Shown piece after piece: positions 52,104 to 59,976 of a DNA stretch of 64,000 nucleotides. Both the position numbers and the translations under genes were made by a program. This DNA is from Arthrobacter citreus (GTDB lineage Bacteria; Actinomycetota; Actinomycetes; Actinomycetales; Micrococcaceae), in assembly GCF_038405225.1 (NCBI RefSeq), contig NZ_CP151657.1, positions 2,542,001 through 2,606,000 of the forward strand. Direction: 5' to 3'. The notes beneath the pieces are model-generated. The model worked only from the letters and a program-made list of their open reading frames with translations, was not told the origin of the DNA and did not search any database. Each line of letters begins with the position of its first letter. The stretch's first letter is position 1.

Positions 52104-54215
52104 CTAGACCTCGGTGTTCACCTTCCAAGAGGAATGGATGGCGCCGTGAATGTAGTTGACCTCGCCGGCGTCACCAACGACGTCGACGGCGAAGCCCGCC
52201 TCCCGCAGCTCGTCCGCCAGGGGTGCGGCCGCCGTCGTGCCGTCCGCGTAGACCACCATGGCCGCGGGTGCGGAGAAGCTTTCCTCCCCCTCGATCCATT
52301 CGACCGTCTTGTCCGTGATGCGGGTGATCTTGACGTTGCGGTGGATCTTCACGCCGTGCTCGGTGGCGTCCTTGACCGCGGTCCAGCGCCGGGGCATGGC
52401 CAGCGGCAGGCCCAGCTGCTGCTTTTCGTGCAGCAGGGTCACGTTGCGGCCCCGCTCGGCGAGGAACTCGGCGAGCTCCAGGCCCACCAGCGAGCCGCCG
52501 ATCACCACCACGTTCTTGCCCATCGGCAGCCAGAATTTGGTGAACTGGCGGACAAACTCCGGACTCTTGGTCACGCCGGAGAGGCGGCCCAGCTTGCCCA
52601 GGGTGCTCAGCACCGCACCGGCCTCCTCGGCGGTGGCCGTGCCCAGCATCATGGCGCGCAGGGTATCGCCGGTCTGCACGTTCGGCAGGTCACCGCCCGG
52701 AAAATCGGGCTTCGGCCGTGCGGCGCCGGTGGCGACGATGACCTGGTCCGGATGCAGGGCGCGGATGGATTCCACGGTGGCCGGCGTGTTCAGCTTGACC
52801 GCGATGTTCAGGCGCCGGATCTCGGACTTGAACCATTTCAGCAGGCGTTCGTTGTCAGGGGTGGTCATGGTGGAGAACCACATGGTGCCGCCGAGGCGGT
52901 CGGACTTGTCCATGACGGTAACCCGGTGTCCGCGCTCGGTCAGGACCCGGGCGCTTTCCAGGCCGGCCGGACCGGCACCGACAACCACCACATGCTTGGT
53001 CGCGGAGGCGGGCTTCAGCGGCAGCAGCGCCTCGTTGCCCAGCGCGGGGTTGACCGCGCAGAACGGGGTGTCGTCGAAGAAGTTCTCGGCGACGCACAGG
53101 TAGCAGTTGATGCAGGGGCGGACCTGGTCGAACTTGCCGTCGCGCAGCTTGTTCGGCAGTTCCGGATCGGCCAGCAGCTGGCGGCCCATGGCAGCGAAGT
53201 CAATCTGTCCGGCGGCCAGGGCCTTCTCGGAAACCTCAGGCAGCATCCGGCCAACGGCGATGACGGGAACGGACACGTTCTTTTTGACCTTGGCGGCGTT
53301 CTCCAGATAGGCACCCACCTTGCTGGGGAGGGGGCCGTCGGTGAAGTTGTCGAACGGGTTCCGGCCCCAACCGGTGACGTGGATGGCGTCAGCGCCGGCC
53401 TGGACAAACATCTTGGAGGCGCCGATGGCTTCCTCAAGCGTCAGCCCGCCTTCCTGCCCGTATTCCTCTCCGGAAACCCGGACCAGGATGGCCAGCTGGT
53501 TGCCGACCCGTTCCTTGACGGCCTTGATGACTTCGCAGGCCAGGCGGGCGCGGTTGGCCAGCGATCCGCCGTATTCGTCGGTGCGCTTGTTGTCGCGCTG
53601 GTTCAGGAACACCCCGAGAATGTAGCCGTGTGCGGCATGGATTTCGATCGCGTCGCAGCCCGCCTTGGCGATGCGCTCGGCGGCATCCGCCCAGGTCTCG
53701 ACCAGCCAGGAGACGTCCTCGGCCGTCATGTCGCGGTAGGTGGTCTTCTTGCCGGCCGTGGCGGCGCCCATCTTACCCAGCTCTTCGCGGGTGCTGTCCG
53801 CCAGGGCTGACATGTCATATGTGTAGTCCGGCTGGTTGGGGGCGAGCACGGGACGGTCGTTGGCCACGTCCACGCGGGCAACCTTGCCGTGGTGGGTGGA
53901 CTGGATGCACAGCTTGCTGCCGGCCGCATGCACGGCGTCAGCCAGCGCTTTTAGTCCCGGAATGTACTTGTCATCCGACAGCCCCGGTTCCTTCATGGAT
54001 GCCGCACCGTGAGGGAAGGCAATGGCGCAGGCACCGGTGATGATGAGGCCGGCGCCGCCTTCGGCGCGGGCGACATAGTGGTCAATCTCGGTCTGTTCGA
54101 TCTCGCCGTGCTCGGAGACGTTCATGTCCATGGCGGGCAGCACAATGCGGTTGTGCGTCTCCATCGGGCCGATGCGGCCGGGTGACATCAGGCGAGGGAA
54201 GGTCTTGGTATTCAC
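52104..54215 (-). CDS. NADH:flavin oxidoreductase/NADPH-dependent 2,4-dienoyl-CoA reductase-type enzyme
   Basis: 703 residues. An N-terminal old-yellow-enzyme barrel with FMN (HGYILGVFLNQRDNKRTDEYGG, in parts, ~185-205) is followed by an iron-sulfur cysteine cluster (CINCYLC, then FCAVNP, about 355-378) and FAD/NAD(P) modules with VVVVGAGPAGLESARVL (about 392) and VVVIGGSLVGLELAEFL (about 560). It is the architecture of 2,4-dienoyl-CoA reductase, trimethylamine dehydrogenase relatives and enoate reductases. Stands alone; a 17-bp operator overlaps its promoter. Confidence 0.9.
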   Translation of the reverse strand: MNTKTFPRLMSPGRIGPMETHNRIVLPAMDMNVSEHGEIEQTEIDHYVARAEGGAGLIITGACAIAFPHGAASMKEPGLSDDKYIPGLKALADAVHAAGSKLCIQSTHHGKVARVDVANDRPVLAPNQPDYTYDMSALADSTREELGKMGAATAGKKTTYRDMTAEDVSWLVETWADAAERIAKAGCDAIEIHAAHGYILGVFLNQRDNKRTDEYGGSLANRARLACEVIKAVKERVGNQLAILVRVSGEEYGQEGGLTLEEAIGASKMFVQAGADAIHVTGWGRNPFDNFTDGPLPSKVGAYLENAAKVKKNVSVPVIAVGRMLPEVSEKALAAGQIDFAAMGRQLLADPELPNKLRDGKFDQVRPCINCYLCVAENFFDDTPFCAVNPALGNEALLPLKPASATKHVVVVGAGPAGLESARVLTERGHRVTVMDKSDRLGGTMWFSTMTTPDNERLLKWFKSEIRRLNIAVKLNTPATVESIRALHPDQVIVATGAARPKPDFPGGDLPNVQTGDTLRAMMLGTATAEEAGAVLSTLGKLGRLSGVTKSPEFVRQFTKFWLPMGKNVVVIGGSLVGLELAEFLAERGRNVTLLHEKQQLGLPLAMPRRWTAVKDATEHGVKIHRNVKITRITDKTVEWIEGEESFSAPAAMVVYADGTTAAAPLADELREAGFAVDVVGDAGEVNYIHGAIHSSWKVNTEV

Positions 54216-54233
54216 ACTCTAACTTTACCTAAA

Positions 54234-54250
54234 TGTTTACGATGTAAACA
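54234..54250. promoter_or_regulatory. TetR/MarR-type operator upstream of the flavin oxidoreductase
   Basis: TGTTTAC (54234-54240), GAT, GTAAACA (54244-54250), a perfect 7-bp inverted repeat 19 bases upstream of the ATG at 54215. Such short palindromes over the promoter are typical of TetR or MarR regulators; the regulator is not in the window. Confidence 0.6.
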
Positions 54251-54444
54251 CACGAGCAGGGGTGGCCGGGTGCACCGATTGGGAGCGCGGATGGCGGTGC
54301 ACGACGGCGGCGGGCGGCCGGCAAGTGCATGACGGCGGCGGCGGCGGGCGACGGCGGCGGACGGCCGGGATAAGCAGAGCCGCCTCGGCGGAACGGCGTT
54401 TGGACGGCATTTCGAAATGGCGGTGGTAAAAGCCGCTTAAAAGC

Positions 54445-54479
54445 AGCGGAGCCAGCGGAATTAATCCGCTGGCTCCGCT
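54445..54479. terminator. strong 15-bp hairpin
   Basis: Arms AGCGGAGCCAGCGGA (54445-54459) and TCCGCTGGCTCCGCT (54465-54479), perfect, loop ATTAA. No T-tract on either strand. Confidence 0.45.
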
Positions 54480-54533
54480 CCGCAATCTCACGCTGACCCC
54501 CCACAGGCAGCGGATGTTGCAGACTTATTTGTC

Positions 54534-54573
54534 TTTCAGTCGTGACTCACACATGTGTGAGTCACGACTGAAA
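54534..54573. repeat. perfect 40-bp palindrome
   Basis: The two 20-base halves (54534-54553 and 54554-54573) are exact reverse complements with no spacer; the centre is TCACACATGTGTGA. It lies 56 bases past the stop of the EspR-like gene. It may be a terminator cruciform or a high-affinity regulator site. Confidence 0.7.
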
Positions 54574-54628
54574 ACATAGCATCGTGAGCATGGTGGGTCA
54601 AAGTTTTGTTGAGCTAAAGGACAAATCT

Positions 54629-55057
54629 CTAGTCCTCGTCCAGGATTTTCGCAATGGCTTTCAGCGCCTCGGGGTCCACGGGGCCTAGGGCTCGGGCAGC
54701 AAAATTGCGCACCTCGGCGCGGCGGAGGCTGCGGAGCAGCTCCAGCTCGGCTTCCACCCGTTCGGGCAGTTTCCCGCCGTCCTGCAGCAGATATTCCGGA
54801 TTCACGTCAAAGACTGCTGCTATGGCTCGCAGGGCTTCGTCCGGAACCACTTGTTCCTTGCCGGACTTCAGCAGCGACCATCTGGTGCGGGAGAGGTAGT
54901 AGCCCGCTTTTTGGGCGCCGTCCCTTATCGCCGGATAGTCGAATGGCTTGCCTGATTCGGACATGATGACGTCCAACAGGAGATTGATCTTCCTGGCAAG
55001 CGTTTCGGCTCGTCGGAGGCCCGCGGCGCGCTCCGGGGAAAGATCAAAATCGTTCAC
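54629..55057 (-). CDS. EspR-like / XRE helix-turn-helix DNA-binding protein
   Basis: 142 residues from a GTG at 55057, ten bases after GGAG. The order of elements matches mycobacterial EspR: an N-terminal helix (LARKINLLLDVIMSESG), a HTH with a long variable part (YLSRTRWSLLKSGKEQVVPDEALRAIAAVFDV, in parts, ~45-78), then a C-terminal dimerisation helix pair (VEAELELLRSLRRAEVRNFA, ~92-111). EspR-class proteins bind DNA as dimers of dimers and shape nucleoid domains. Last gene of a four-gene operon with an ImmA/IrrE peptidase. Confidence 0.72.
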   Translation of the reverse strand: MNDFDLSPERAAGLRRAETLARKINLLLDVIMSESGKPFDYPAIRDGAQKAGYYLSRTRWSLLKSGKEQVVPDEALRAIAAVFDVNPEYLLQDGGKLPERVEAELELLRSLRRAEVRNFAARALGPVDPEALKAIAKILDED

Positions 55058-55062
55058 GTATT

Positions 55063-55644
55063 TCAGCTCCAAGTCATAGCTGCGAGGAAACAGCAGAAGG
55101 TTGCCAGTCCCAGTGATGCGCCGGACAGTGCCTCCCGCCAGGTATGTTCGCCAAGGGTCACCCGGCTGAATATCATCAACGGCGATAATATCAACAGCCA
55201 GCTCCAGCCCGCCCCATATGTCGATATGACCCACAGTGCGGCAAAAGTAATGACCGATACATGCGCTGAGACGTTGAGCCAACGGCGGAAGAAGGCAAGG
55301 CTCACGTTGCCCAAGAGCATCGCGGCCACAGTGAGCGGCACCGGCGACGGAACGGGAAGCAGGAAACAGGCCGCCGTCCCGGCGAAGGTCAGCACCGCCA
55401 GAATCTGGATCCGCAGCCGGTCAGGGAGTCCCCTCCGCTGAAAAGGGCGCTTGGTTGCCTTATAGATGGTCCCCGGGATGCCAACTATGCAGGCGAGGAG
55501 GACGGCGACGCCGAGCACCCCCAGCCCGGCCTCGATCCCGGCCAGGAGCACCAGGACCGCCAGGACCAGCGCCGGCGGCAAAACCCTCGAGACGCTAGCC
55601 GCCAGTGCGGGCCGTGCGCCGGGCCGGTGAACCGTTGAGCTCAA
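55063..55644 (-). CDS. PAP2-like integral membrane protein, active site degenerate
   Basis: 193 residues, five or six membrane helices. The PAP2 sequence islands are present in altered form: NVSAHVSVITFAALW in place of PSGH, and SRVTLGEHTWREALSGASLG for the last SRxxxxxH block. The first KxxxxxxRP motif is unclear. It may be a lipid-binding or weak phosphatase relative. It overlaps the 7-TM gene by 50 nt and ends five bases before the EspR-like gene. A better preserved paralogue lies at 57228-57839. Confidence 0.7.
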   Translation of the reverse strand: MSSTVHRPGARPALAASVSRVLPPALVLAVLVLLAGIEAGLGVLGVAVLLACIVGIPGTIYKATKRPFQRRGLPDRLRIQILAVLTFAGTAACFLLPVPSPVPLTVAAMLLGNVSLAFFRRWLNVSAHVSVITFAALWVISTYGAGWSWLLILSPLMIFSRVTLGEHTWREALSGASLGLATFCCFLAAMTWS

Positions 55645-56593
55645 TTCTTTTGCCTATCTCGTCAATGATGGTGGTTTCCTCAGACGTCAGCAGCTCCGGG
55701 TTCAGCACCCGGATGTCGCCGATGAAAATGAACCAGCGGTAGAGCTGGGTTTGGGGGTTGCGGGTGTCCAGGGAAATGTTGGCGGCATCCATTGACCGCT
55801 GCCCCTCATGCGTCTGCACCAGGCGTCGGACAATGGGTTGCAGCGCGGCGAGGTCCTGTGTGCACTGTGTCCGCGAGCGAATGGTCTCTCGAATCCGCTC
55901 ATAGGAGGGAATGATGAATCCGACGGCGAATCCGATGATCATCAGCGCGAGAAGAACGTGGTATCCAATCACCAGGGCCCCGGCATATCCGTCTCCCCCA
56001 CCCAGCAGCTCGGTACCAATCTGGACCATTTTTAGTCCCGCTGCCAGCACGCCGGCCAAACAGCCGGCGCTGAGGATGTCGAACCCGCGACGGAAGGACG
56101 GGGATTCCCCGCATCTGTTCCGGCGCAGCGTTTCCACACCGGTGTATCCGGTAACCGCTCCGAACCAGGCAAAGAAACTTGCCTGATAGAGGGCAATGGT
56201 TGGTGCGTCCCCGAAGGTCTCGGTGAAGCTGGCGGCAGATCCTGACGTATCGGAAACCACCAGCAGCACTGCCTGCGCCAGCCCCAGGACCACCCCGATG
56301 ATGATCAGCACCCGCACCTGGCGGCTGGACCGGCCTGTGACCTGCAGCAGCAGGCGGCTCAACTCCGTCATGCCCACACCCATCAGCAGGTGGACCATCA
56401 GGTTCAGTACGTTCCAGCCGCCCAGCTGCCGGTCAACGGCCAAGTACACCGGGTCGATATTCAAAGTGGCGCCCAGGGCTATCAGTGCCACAGCCGGGAG
56501 GATTGACGGTTTCCAGCCAAAGAACAGGCCCAGCACCCGGATGGCCACCATGCCCCAGAGGATGCAGACCGGCAGCACCTGCAGGAGGGTCAT
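55595..56593 (-). CDS. 7-TM membrane protein, MAB_1171c/DUF6545-like
   Basis: 332 residues. Seven hydrophobic segments in the first ~225 residues (from LQVLPVCILWGMVAIRVLG to VLLALMIIGFAVGFIIPSY), then a cytosolic part of about 100 residues (DLAALQPIVRRLVQTHEGQRS, ...). The topology and end of the hydrophobic part match the actinobacterial MAB_1171c family of putative transporters, found repeatedly next to ImmA/IrrE and XRE genes. Coupled to the peptidase gene by an ATGA overlap. Probably a membrane sensor or receptor. Confidence 0.75.
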   Translation of the reverse strand: MTLLQVLPVCILWGMVAIRVLGLFFGWKPSILPAVALIALGATLNIDPVYLAVDRQLGGWNVLNLMVHLLMGVGMTELSRLLLQVTGRSSRQVRVLIIIGVVLGLAQAVLLVVSDTSGSAASFTETFGDAPTIALYQASFFAWFGAVTGYTGVETLRRNRCGESPSFRRGFDILSAGCLAGVLAAGLKMVQIGTELLGGGDGYAGALVIGYHVLLALMIIGFAVGFIIPSYERIRETIRSRTQCTQDLAALQPIVRRLVQTHEGQRSMDAANISLDTRNPQTQLYRWFIFIGDIRVLNPELLTSEETTIIDEIGKRIELNGSPARRTARTGG

Positions 56594-57087
56594 GTGAAGG
56601 TCCGTTCGAAGCCGCTCGTACTTTGACGCTCCCCCGGCAGAAGGGCGAGGGACAGCAGGTAGGCAACGTGCTCGGCGGCACGTTCCGTCTCATTCCAGTC
56701 CATGGACCGCGCCAGCATCCGTTTGATGCCTTTGCGGCTGCCAATGTGCTGGAAGACCGATGGGACGGCCGTCTCAACCCCGCCGCAGCCCTGATGGCGC
56801 AGGAGAATATGCCCAAACTCGTGGCACGCCGCGTGCGTGCGGTGCAGCCGGTTATCCCCGGAGGGCAGCAGAATGATGGACTTCGTGTCCTTTTCGATCC
56901 AAAGGCCGGTAATGGCGGGAATGACGCCGTGGTCAATGTCCCGAAGTTCAATCGGTTTTCCGTGGGCCTTTGTGACAACAGCCAGCAGCTCATCAAAGGT
57001 CACGTGCTCACCAAGGTTAAGGCCGGATACGGCTGCTTCCGAGGCCGCCCGTTCCTTGCCCGCGGACTTCCTAAAACGCACTGCCAT
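56590..57087 (-). CDS. ImmA/IrrE-family metallopeptidase
   Basis: 165 residues from the ATG at 57087, after GGGGAA. The zinc motif is CHEFGHILLRH (HExxH, about 87-97). The third ligand is probably the glutamate of ERAAEHVAYLLSL (about 137-149). The N-terminal part has THAACH and GLWIEKDTKSIILLPSG. ImmA-type peptidases cleave XRE repressors to switch genes on (phage/ICE induction, IrrE radiation response). First gene of the operon and likely the switch that acts on the EspR-like protein encoded last. Confidence 0.85.
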   Translation of the reverse strand: MAVRFRKSAGKERAASEAAVSGLNLGEHVTFDELLAVVTKAHGKPIELRDIDHGVIPAITGLWIEKDTKSIILLPSGDNRLHRTHAACHEFGHILLRHQGCGGVETAVPSVFQHIGSRKGIKRMLARSMDWNETERAAEHVAYLLSLALLPGERQSTSGFERTFT

Positions 57088-57107
57088 CAATTCCCCATCG
57101 TGTGTTT

Positions 57108-57134
57108 TTCACATTTTTGTCGTGCTTATGTGAA
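57108..57134. promoter_or_regulatory. inverted repeat upstream of the ImmA-type operon
   Basis: TTCACAT (57108-57114) and ATGTGAA (57128-57134) with 13 bases between; about 21 bases from the ATG. The TCACA/TGTGA half-sites recur in the 40-bp palindrome at the other end of the operon (54534-54573). Confidence 0.45.
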
Positions 57135-57227
57135 GAGACTGCACCGACTTTATCCCAAAAGCGCTGGAGCATTCGCAGCCGGCACAGGGGAATGAGCGTT
57201 GAGGGCAATGAGCACAGGGGAGGAACA

Positions 57228-57839
57228 TCAGGGCAGGAGCAGCGCGGCGGTGAATGCCAGGCAACCTGCCGCGTGGCCGGCCAGAACCTGCGTGGGTGTG
57301 TGGTCCCCGAGCTTCACCCGGGACCATCCGGTGGCGGATGCCAGCAGCAGGGCAAGAGCGGATCCCACCATCGGAACGGGCGCCAGCAGGGCCAGGCCCA
57401 CGTAGGCCGCAACAGCGGAATGCACCGAGAGTTTCCACACCAGGTTTGCCGCCAGGCACAGGACCAGCCCGATAAACACTCCCCCAATTTCACCGAAGAG
57501 CGCCGCCGGTGCGCCCAGGAGGATGAGCAGCAGTGCGCCGACGCCGATGGACGCGGCTGATGCGATCAGGATTGGAGCGCGCTGCTCACGCTTCCCCACA
57601 TGATGGTCCGTTACCGCGCCGCGCCGCTTGAGCCACAGGATGCCGGCAAAGGGCAGCCCCACGGTGAAACTGGCAGCGACTATTCCCTGCAGCCAGGTGA
57701 CACCGGGGCTCAGCACCGGCTGCAGCAGCAGGAGGATCCCCACGAGGACCGCCGGGGCGGTGGCTTCGGTGACTATCCGCGCTGCCCGGGCGGAGGCAAG
57801 AGACACGGTTGACGTCGGGATTTGGTTGGTTTCCGGCAT
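57228..57839 (-). CDS. PAP2-superfamily membrane phosphatase
   Basis: 203 residues from the ATG at 57839. Six membrane helices. Active-site islands: GKREQRAPI for the first motif, VHSAVAAYVG for the second and SRVKLGDHTPTQVLAG for the third, the form common in actinobacterial PA-phosphatase-related proteins. Likely removes a phosphate from an isoprenoid or lipid phosphate. It precedes the ImmA-type operon on the same strand, 140 bases away, so co-transcription is uncertain. Confidence 0.8.
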   Translation of the reverse strand: MPETNQIPTSTVSLASARAARIVTEATAPAVLVGILLLLQPVLSPGVTWLQGIVAASFTVGLPFAGILWLKRRGAVTDHHVGKREQRAPILIASAASIGVGALLLILLGAPAALFGEIGGVFIGLVLCLAANLVWKLSVHSAVAAYVGLALLAPVPMVGSALALLLASATGWSRVKLGDHTPTQVLAGHAAGCLAFTAALLLP

Positions 57840-57874
57840 CAAACGATTCTACTGGCCGACGACGGCGCGACGGC

Positions 57875-58300
57875 TCAGCGCCGGCGCCGGGCGGCATGGT
57901 TCGCGGCTTGGACCAGCAACGCCGTGGTGAACTGGCCGGCGCTGAGCTCGCGCTCCTGCCTCTCCTGCAGCGGTGATGCCTGGATCTTCCGCAGAAGGGC
58001 CGCAGACGCGCAGGTCAGGTGCGGGGCCTCGCCGTCGACCGCTTCGCCCGTCAGCGCCGCCACGTCATTCCAGGACAAGGGACCAGCCGCCACTGCTGCG
58101 GCGACTTCTTCCAGCCCAGGGACAACGCTTTGACTCCCCATACGGGTTTGAACCAGCCATTGATCACCGAATGGCCTAATAGTCAGACGCCGCCCGGCGA
58201 TCTTCTGCAGGAGCGCCCCCACCCCGGACTTAATTCCGGTAACCGCGGCATAACCCGAGGGCCGGGATATGGTCGCCCCGCCGGGACATCCTCCGCACAT
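57875..58300 (-). CDS. hypothetical protein with Cys-rich N-terminus
   Basis: 141 residues beginning MCGGCPGGATISRPSGYAAV. The CxxC at residues 2-5 and the following region resemble a short iron-sulfur or zinc-binding start. The remainder is soluble and Ala-rich with WNDVAALTGEAVDGEAP (about 77-93). No family recognised. Confidence 0.6.
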   Translation of the reverse strand: MCGGCPGGATISRPSGYAAVTGIKSGVGALLQKIAGRRLTIRPFGDQWLVQTRMGSQSVVPGLEEVAAAVAAGPLSWNDVAALTGEAVDGEAPHLTCASAALLRKIQASPLQERQERELSAGQFTTALLVQAANHAARRRR

Positions 58301-58356
58301 GGTCTGCCTATTCTGGGAATCCGATAAAACCGATATCTGCCGTTGCGATCAGGCCG

Positions 58357-59106
58357 TCACGGCATGACGTCGCCGCTGTTCGGGCCCAGCGTTTGGCCCG
58401 TGTAGAGGTTGCCTCCGGGCGAGGACGCCAGCAGCAGCGCCGTGGGCGCCACTTCCTCCGCGGTGCCGAAACGCCCCACAGGCAATTCAGCCTGTTTGGC
58501 GGTTTTCCAGTCCTCGGAGAGACCGTCAATTAGCGGGGTGAAGATCGGGCCCGGGGCGATGGCATTGACCAGGATTGCGTGTGGTGCCAGTTCCAAGGCC
58601 AGGGCTTTGGTGAGGCCAATAACCCCTGCCTTTGCTGAGACGTAGTGTGCCAGCCCCGTGCCACCCTTGATGCCCAGCTGCGAGGAAATGTTGATGATGC
58701 GCCCACCACCACGTTTAACCATGTGCGGCGCGGCCCACCGTGCGGCGAGGAACACTCCGCGCAAGTCCACGTCGAGAGTCTTGTCGAAGGTTTCGGGGCT
58801 CAGCTCCAGGAACGGAGTCTCGTCCAGGATTCCCGCCGAGCTGACCAGGATATCCAGCCCACCCAATTCCTCCGCAGCGGCGTCGATGGCCGCTTTAACG
58901 TCGTCGCTGTCGGTGACGTCCAGACGCCTGGCAAGGGCTTTTACCCCGAGGGCCGTGCATTCGGTGGCCACTCGGTCCGCTTGTTCCGGGTCCAGGTCCA
59001 GCAGGGCCAGATCCGCCCCCTCGGAGGCGAAGAGCCGGGCTATGGCGGCACCGATGCCGCTGCCGGCTCCGGTGATAACGGCGGTCTTGCCGCGAAGAGA
59101 ACTCAT
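58357..59106 (-). CDS. SDR-family oxidoreductase (FabG-like)
   Basis: 249 residues. NAD(P) motif TGAGSGIGAAIARLF (about 12-26), NISSQLGIKGG with the catalytic Ser, and YVSAKAGVIGLTKALALEL with Tyr-x3-Lys (about 148-166). An NADP/NAD preference cannot be fixed: LLDLDPE after strand 2 favours NAD. Last gene of the LacI-linked operon, with a large hairpin in front of it. Confidence 0.9.
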   Translation of the reverse strand: MSSLRGKTAVITGAGSGIGAAIARLFASEGADLALLDLDPEQADRVATECTALGVKALARRLDVTDSDDVKAAIDAAAEELGGLDILVSSAGILDETPFLELSPETFDKTLDVDLRGVFLAARWAAPHMVKRGGGRIINISSQLGIKGGTGLAHYVSAKAGVIGLTKALALELAPHAILVNAIAPGPIFTPLIDGLSEDWKTAKQAELPVGRFGTAEEVAPTALLLASSPGGNLYTGQTLGPNSGDVMP

Positions 59107-59133
59107 GTTGGTGTCCTTACCTAGGGAATCAGA

Positions 59134-59168
59134 CTCCGGCCGCGGAGTGGGGAGCTCCGCGGCCGGAG
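59134..59168. terminator. perfect 14-bp hairpin between two SDR genes
   Basis: CTCCGGCCGCGGAG (59134-59147) and CTCCGCGGCCGGAG (59155-59168), loop TGGGGAG. The plus strand has GGTTTTG after it, the minus strand no T-run. Probably an mRNA-processing or attenuating structure in the minus-strand operon. Confidence 0.5.
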
Positions 59169-59196
59169 GGTTTTGTGCCAGCTGGAGCCAGCTGAG

Positions 59197-59976
59197 TCAG
59201 CTGGGCCAGCGGACGGTGAGGCCGCCGTCGACAATCAGCTGCTGGCCGGTGACGTAGGCGGAATCATCGCTGGTCAGGAATCGAATGACCCGGGCGGCTT
59301 CATCGACGTTGCCCACTCGGCCCCAGGGAATGATGCTCCCGGCTGCTTCCAGCCCGTCCTTTCCCAGCGAGTTGACTCCATCCAGGGACTGCGGGCTTTC
59401 AATCAGCCCTGGGATGACCGCATTCACCCGGATTTTGCGCGGCGCCAGTTCGACGGCGAGTGAGCGGCACATGCCGAGAAGGCCTGCTTTCGCCGCGGCA
59501 TAGTGGCTGTGGTCCTCCCAGCCGTAGACACCGCCGGCAATGGATGAGGTGGCAACCATGGCGCCGCCGCTCTGCATCCGTGCGGCACAGGAGCGGAAAG
59601 TCCGCATGACCCCCGAAAGATCAACGGCCATCATGTCTTCCCACGCGTCATCGGTCATATCCGCCAGGGAGGCCCGGCGCAGGATACCGGCGGCTGCCAC
59701 GGAGATGTCCAGCCGGCCGAAGCTGTCGACGGCGGCGGAAGCCAGGGCTTCGGTGTCGGCATAGCTGCGGACGTCCACCGGGACGGTGACGCATTTGGCC
59801 CCGGCGGCCTCCACCAGCGCAACGGTCTCACCAACGTCGTGCGGGTCATTCTCCAAATAGCCCACCACTGTGTTGGCGCCGGCGCGGGCATAGGCCACGG
59901 CCAGGGCCTGGCCGATCCCGCTGGCCCCGCCGGAGATGACGGCTACCTTCCCGTTGAGTCCGTCGTCGCGGTTCAT
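59197..59976 (-). CDS. SDR-family oxidoreductase
   Basis: 259 residues from the ATG at 59976, ATGA overlap with the transporter gene. SGGASGIGQALAVAYARAG (about 14-32), TSSIAGGVYG with the catalytic Ser and HYAAAKAGLLGMCRSLAVEL with Tyr-x3-Lys (about 160-178). Probably oxidises or reduces an alcohol/ketone made from the imported compound. Confidence 0.9.
   Translation of the reverse strand: MNRDDGLNGKVAVISGGASGIGQALAVAYARAGANTVVGYLENDPHDVGETVALVEAAGAKCVTVPVDVRSYADTEALASAAVDSFGRLDISVAAAGILRRASLADMTDDAWEDMMAVDLSGVMRTFRSCAARMQSGGAMVATSSIAGGVYGWEDHSHYAAAKAGLLGMCRSLAVELAPRKIRVNAVIPGLIESPQSLDGVNSLGKDGLEAAGSIIPWGRVGNVDEAARVIRFLTSDDSAYVTGQQLIVDGGLTVRWPS

Larger units (their letters stand above)
54251..54628. 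other. gene-free region with simple-sequence and hairpin DNA
   Basis: 378 bases. 54291-54365 is a degenerate GGC/GAC triplet tract. It is followed by the 15-bp hairpin at 54445-54479 and the 40-bp palindrome at 54534-54573. The longest frames here are short and read the triplet tract as Pro/Ala/Arg runs, so no gene is called. Confidence 0.7.

Noticed and set aside
52059-53810. 583-codon plus-strand frame opposite the flavin oxidoreductase
   Set aside because: Antisense shadow of a gene with clear flavin and iron-sulfur motifs.
54229-54504. 91-codon minus-strand frame
   Set aside because: It consists largely of translated triplet repeats and hairpin DNA.
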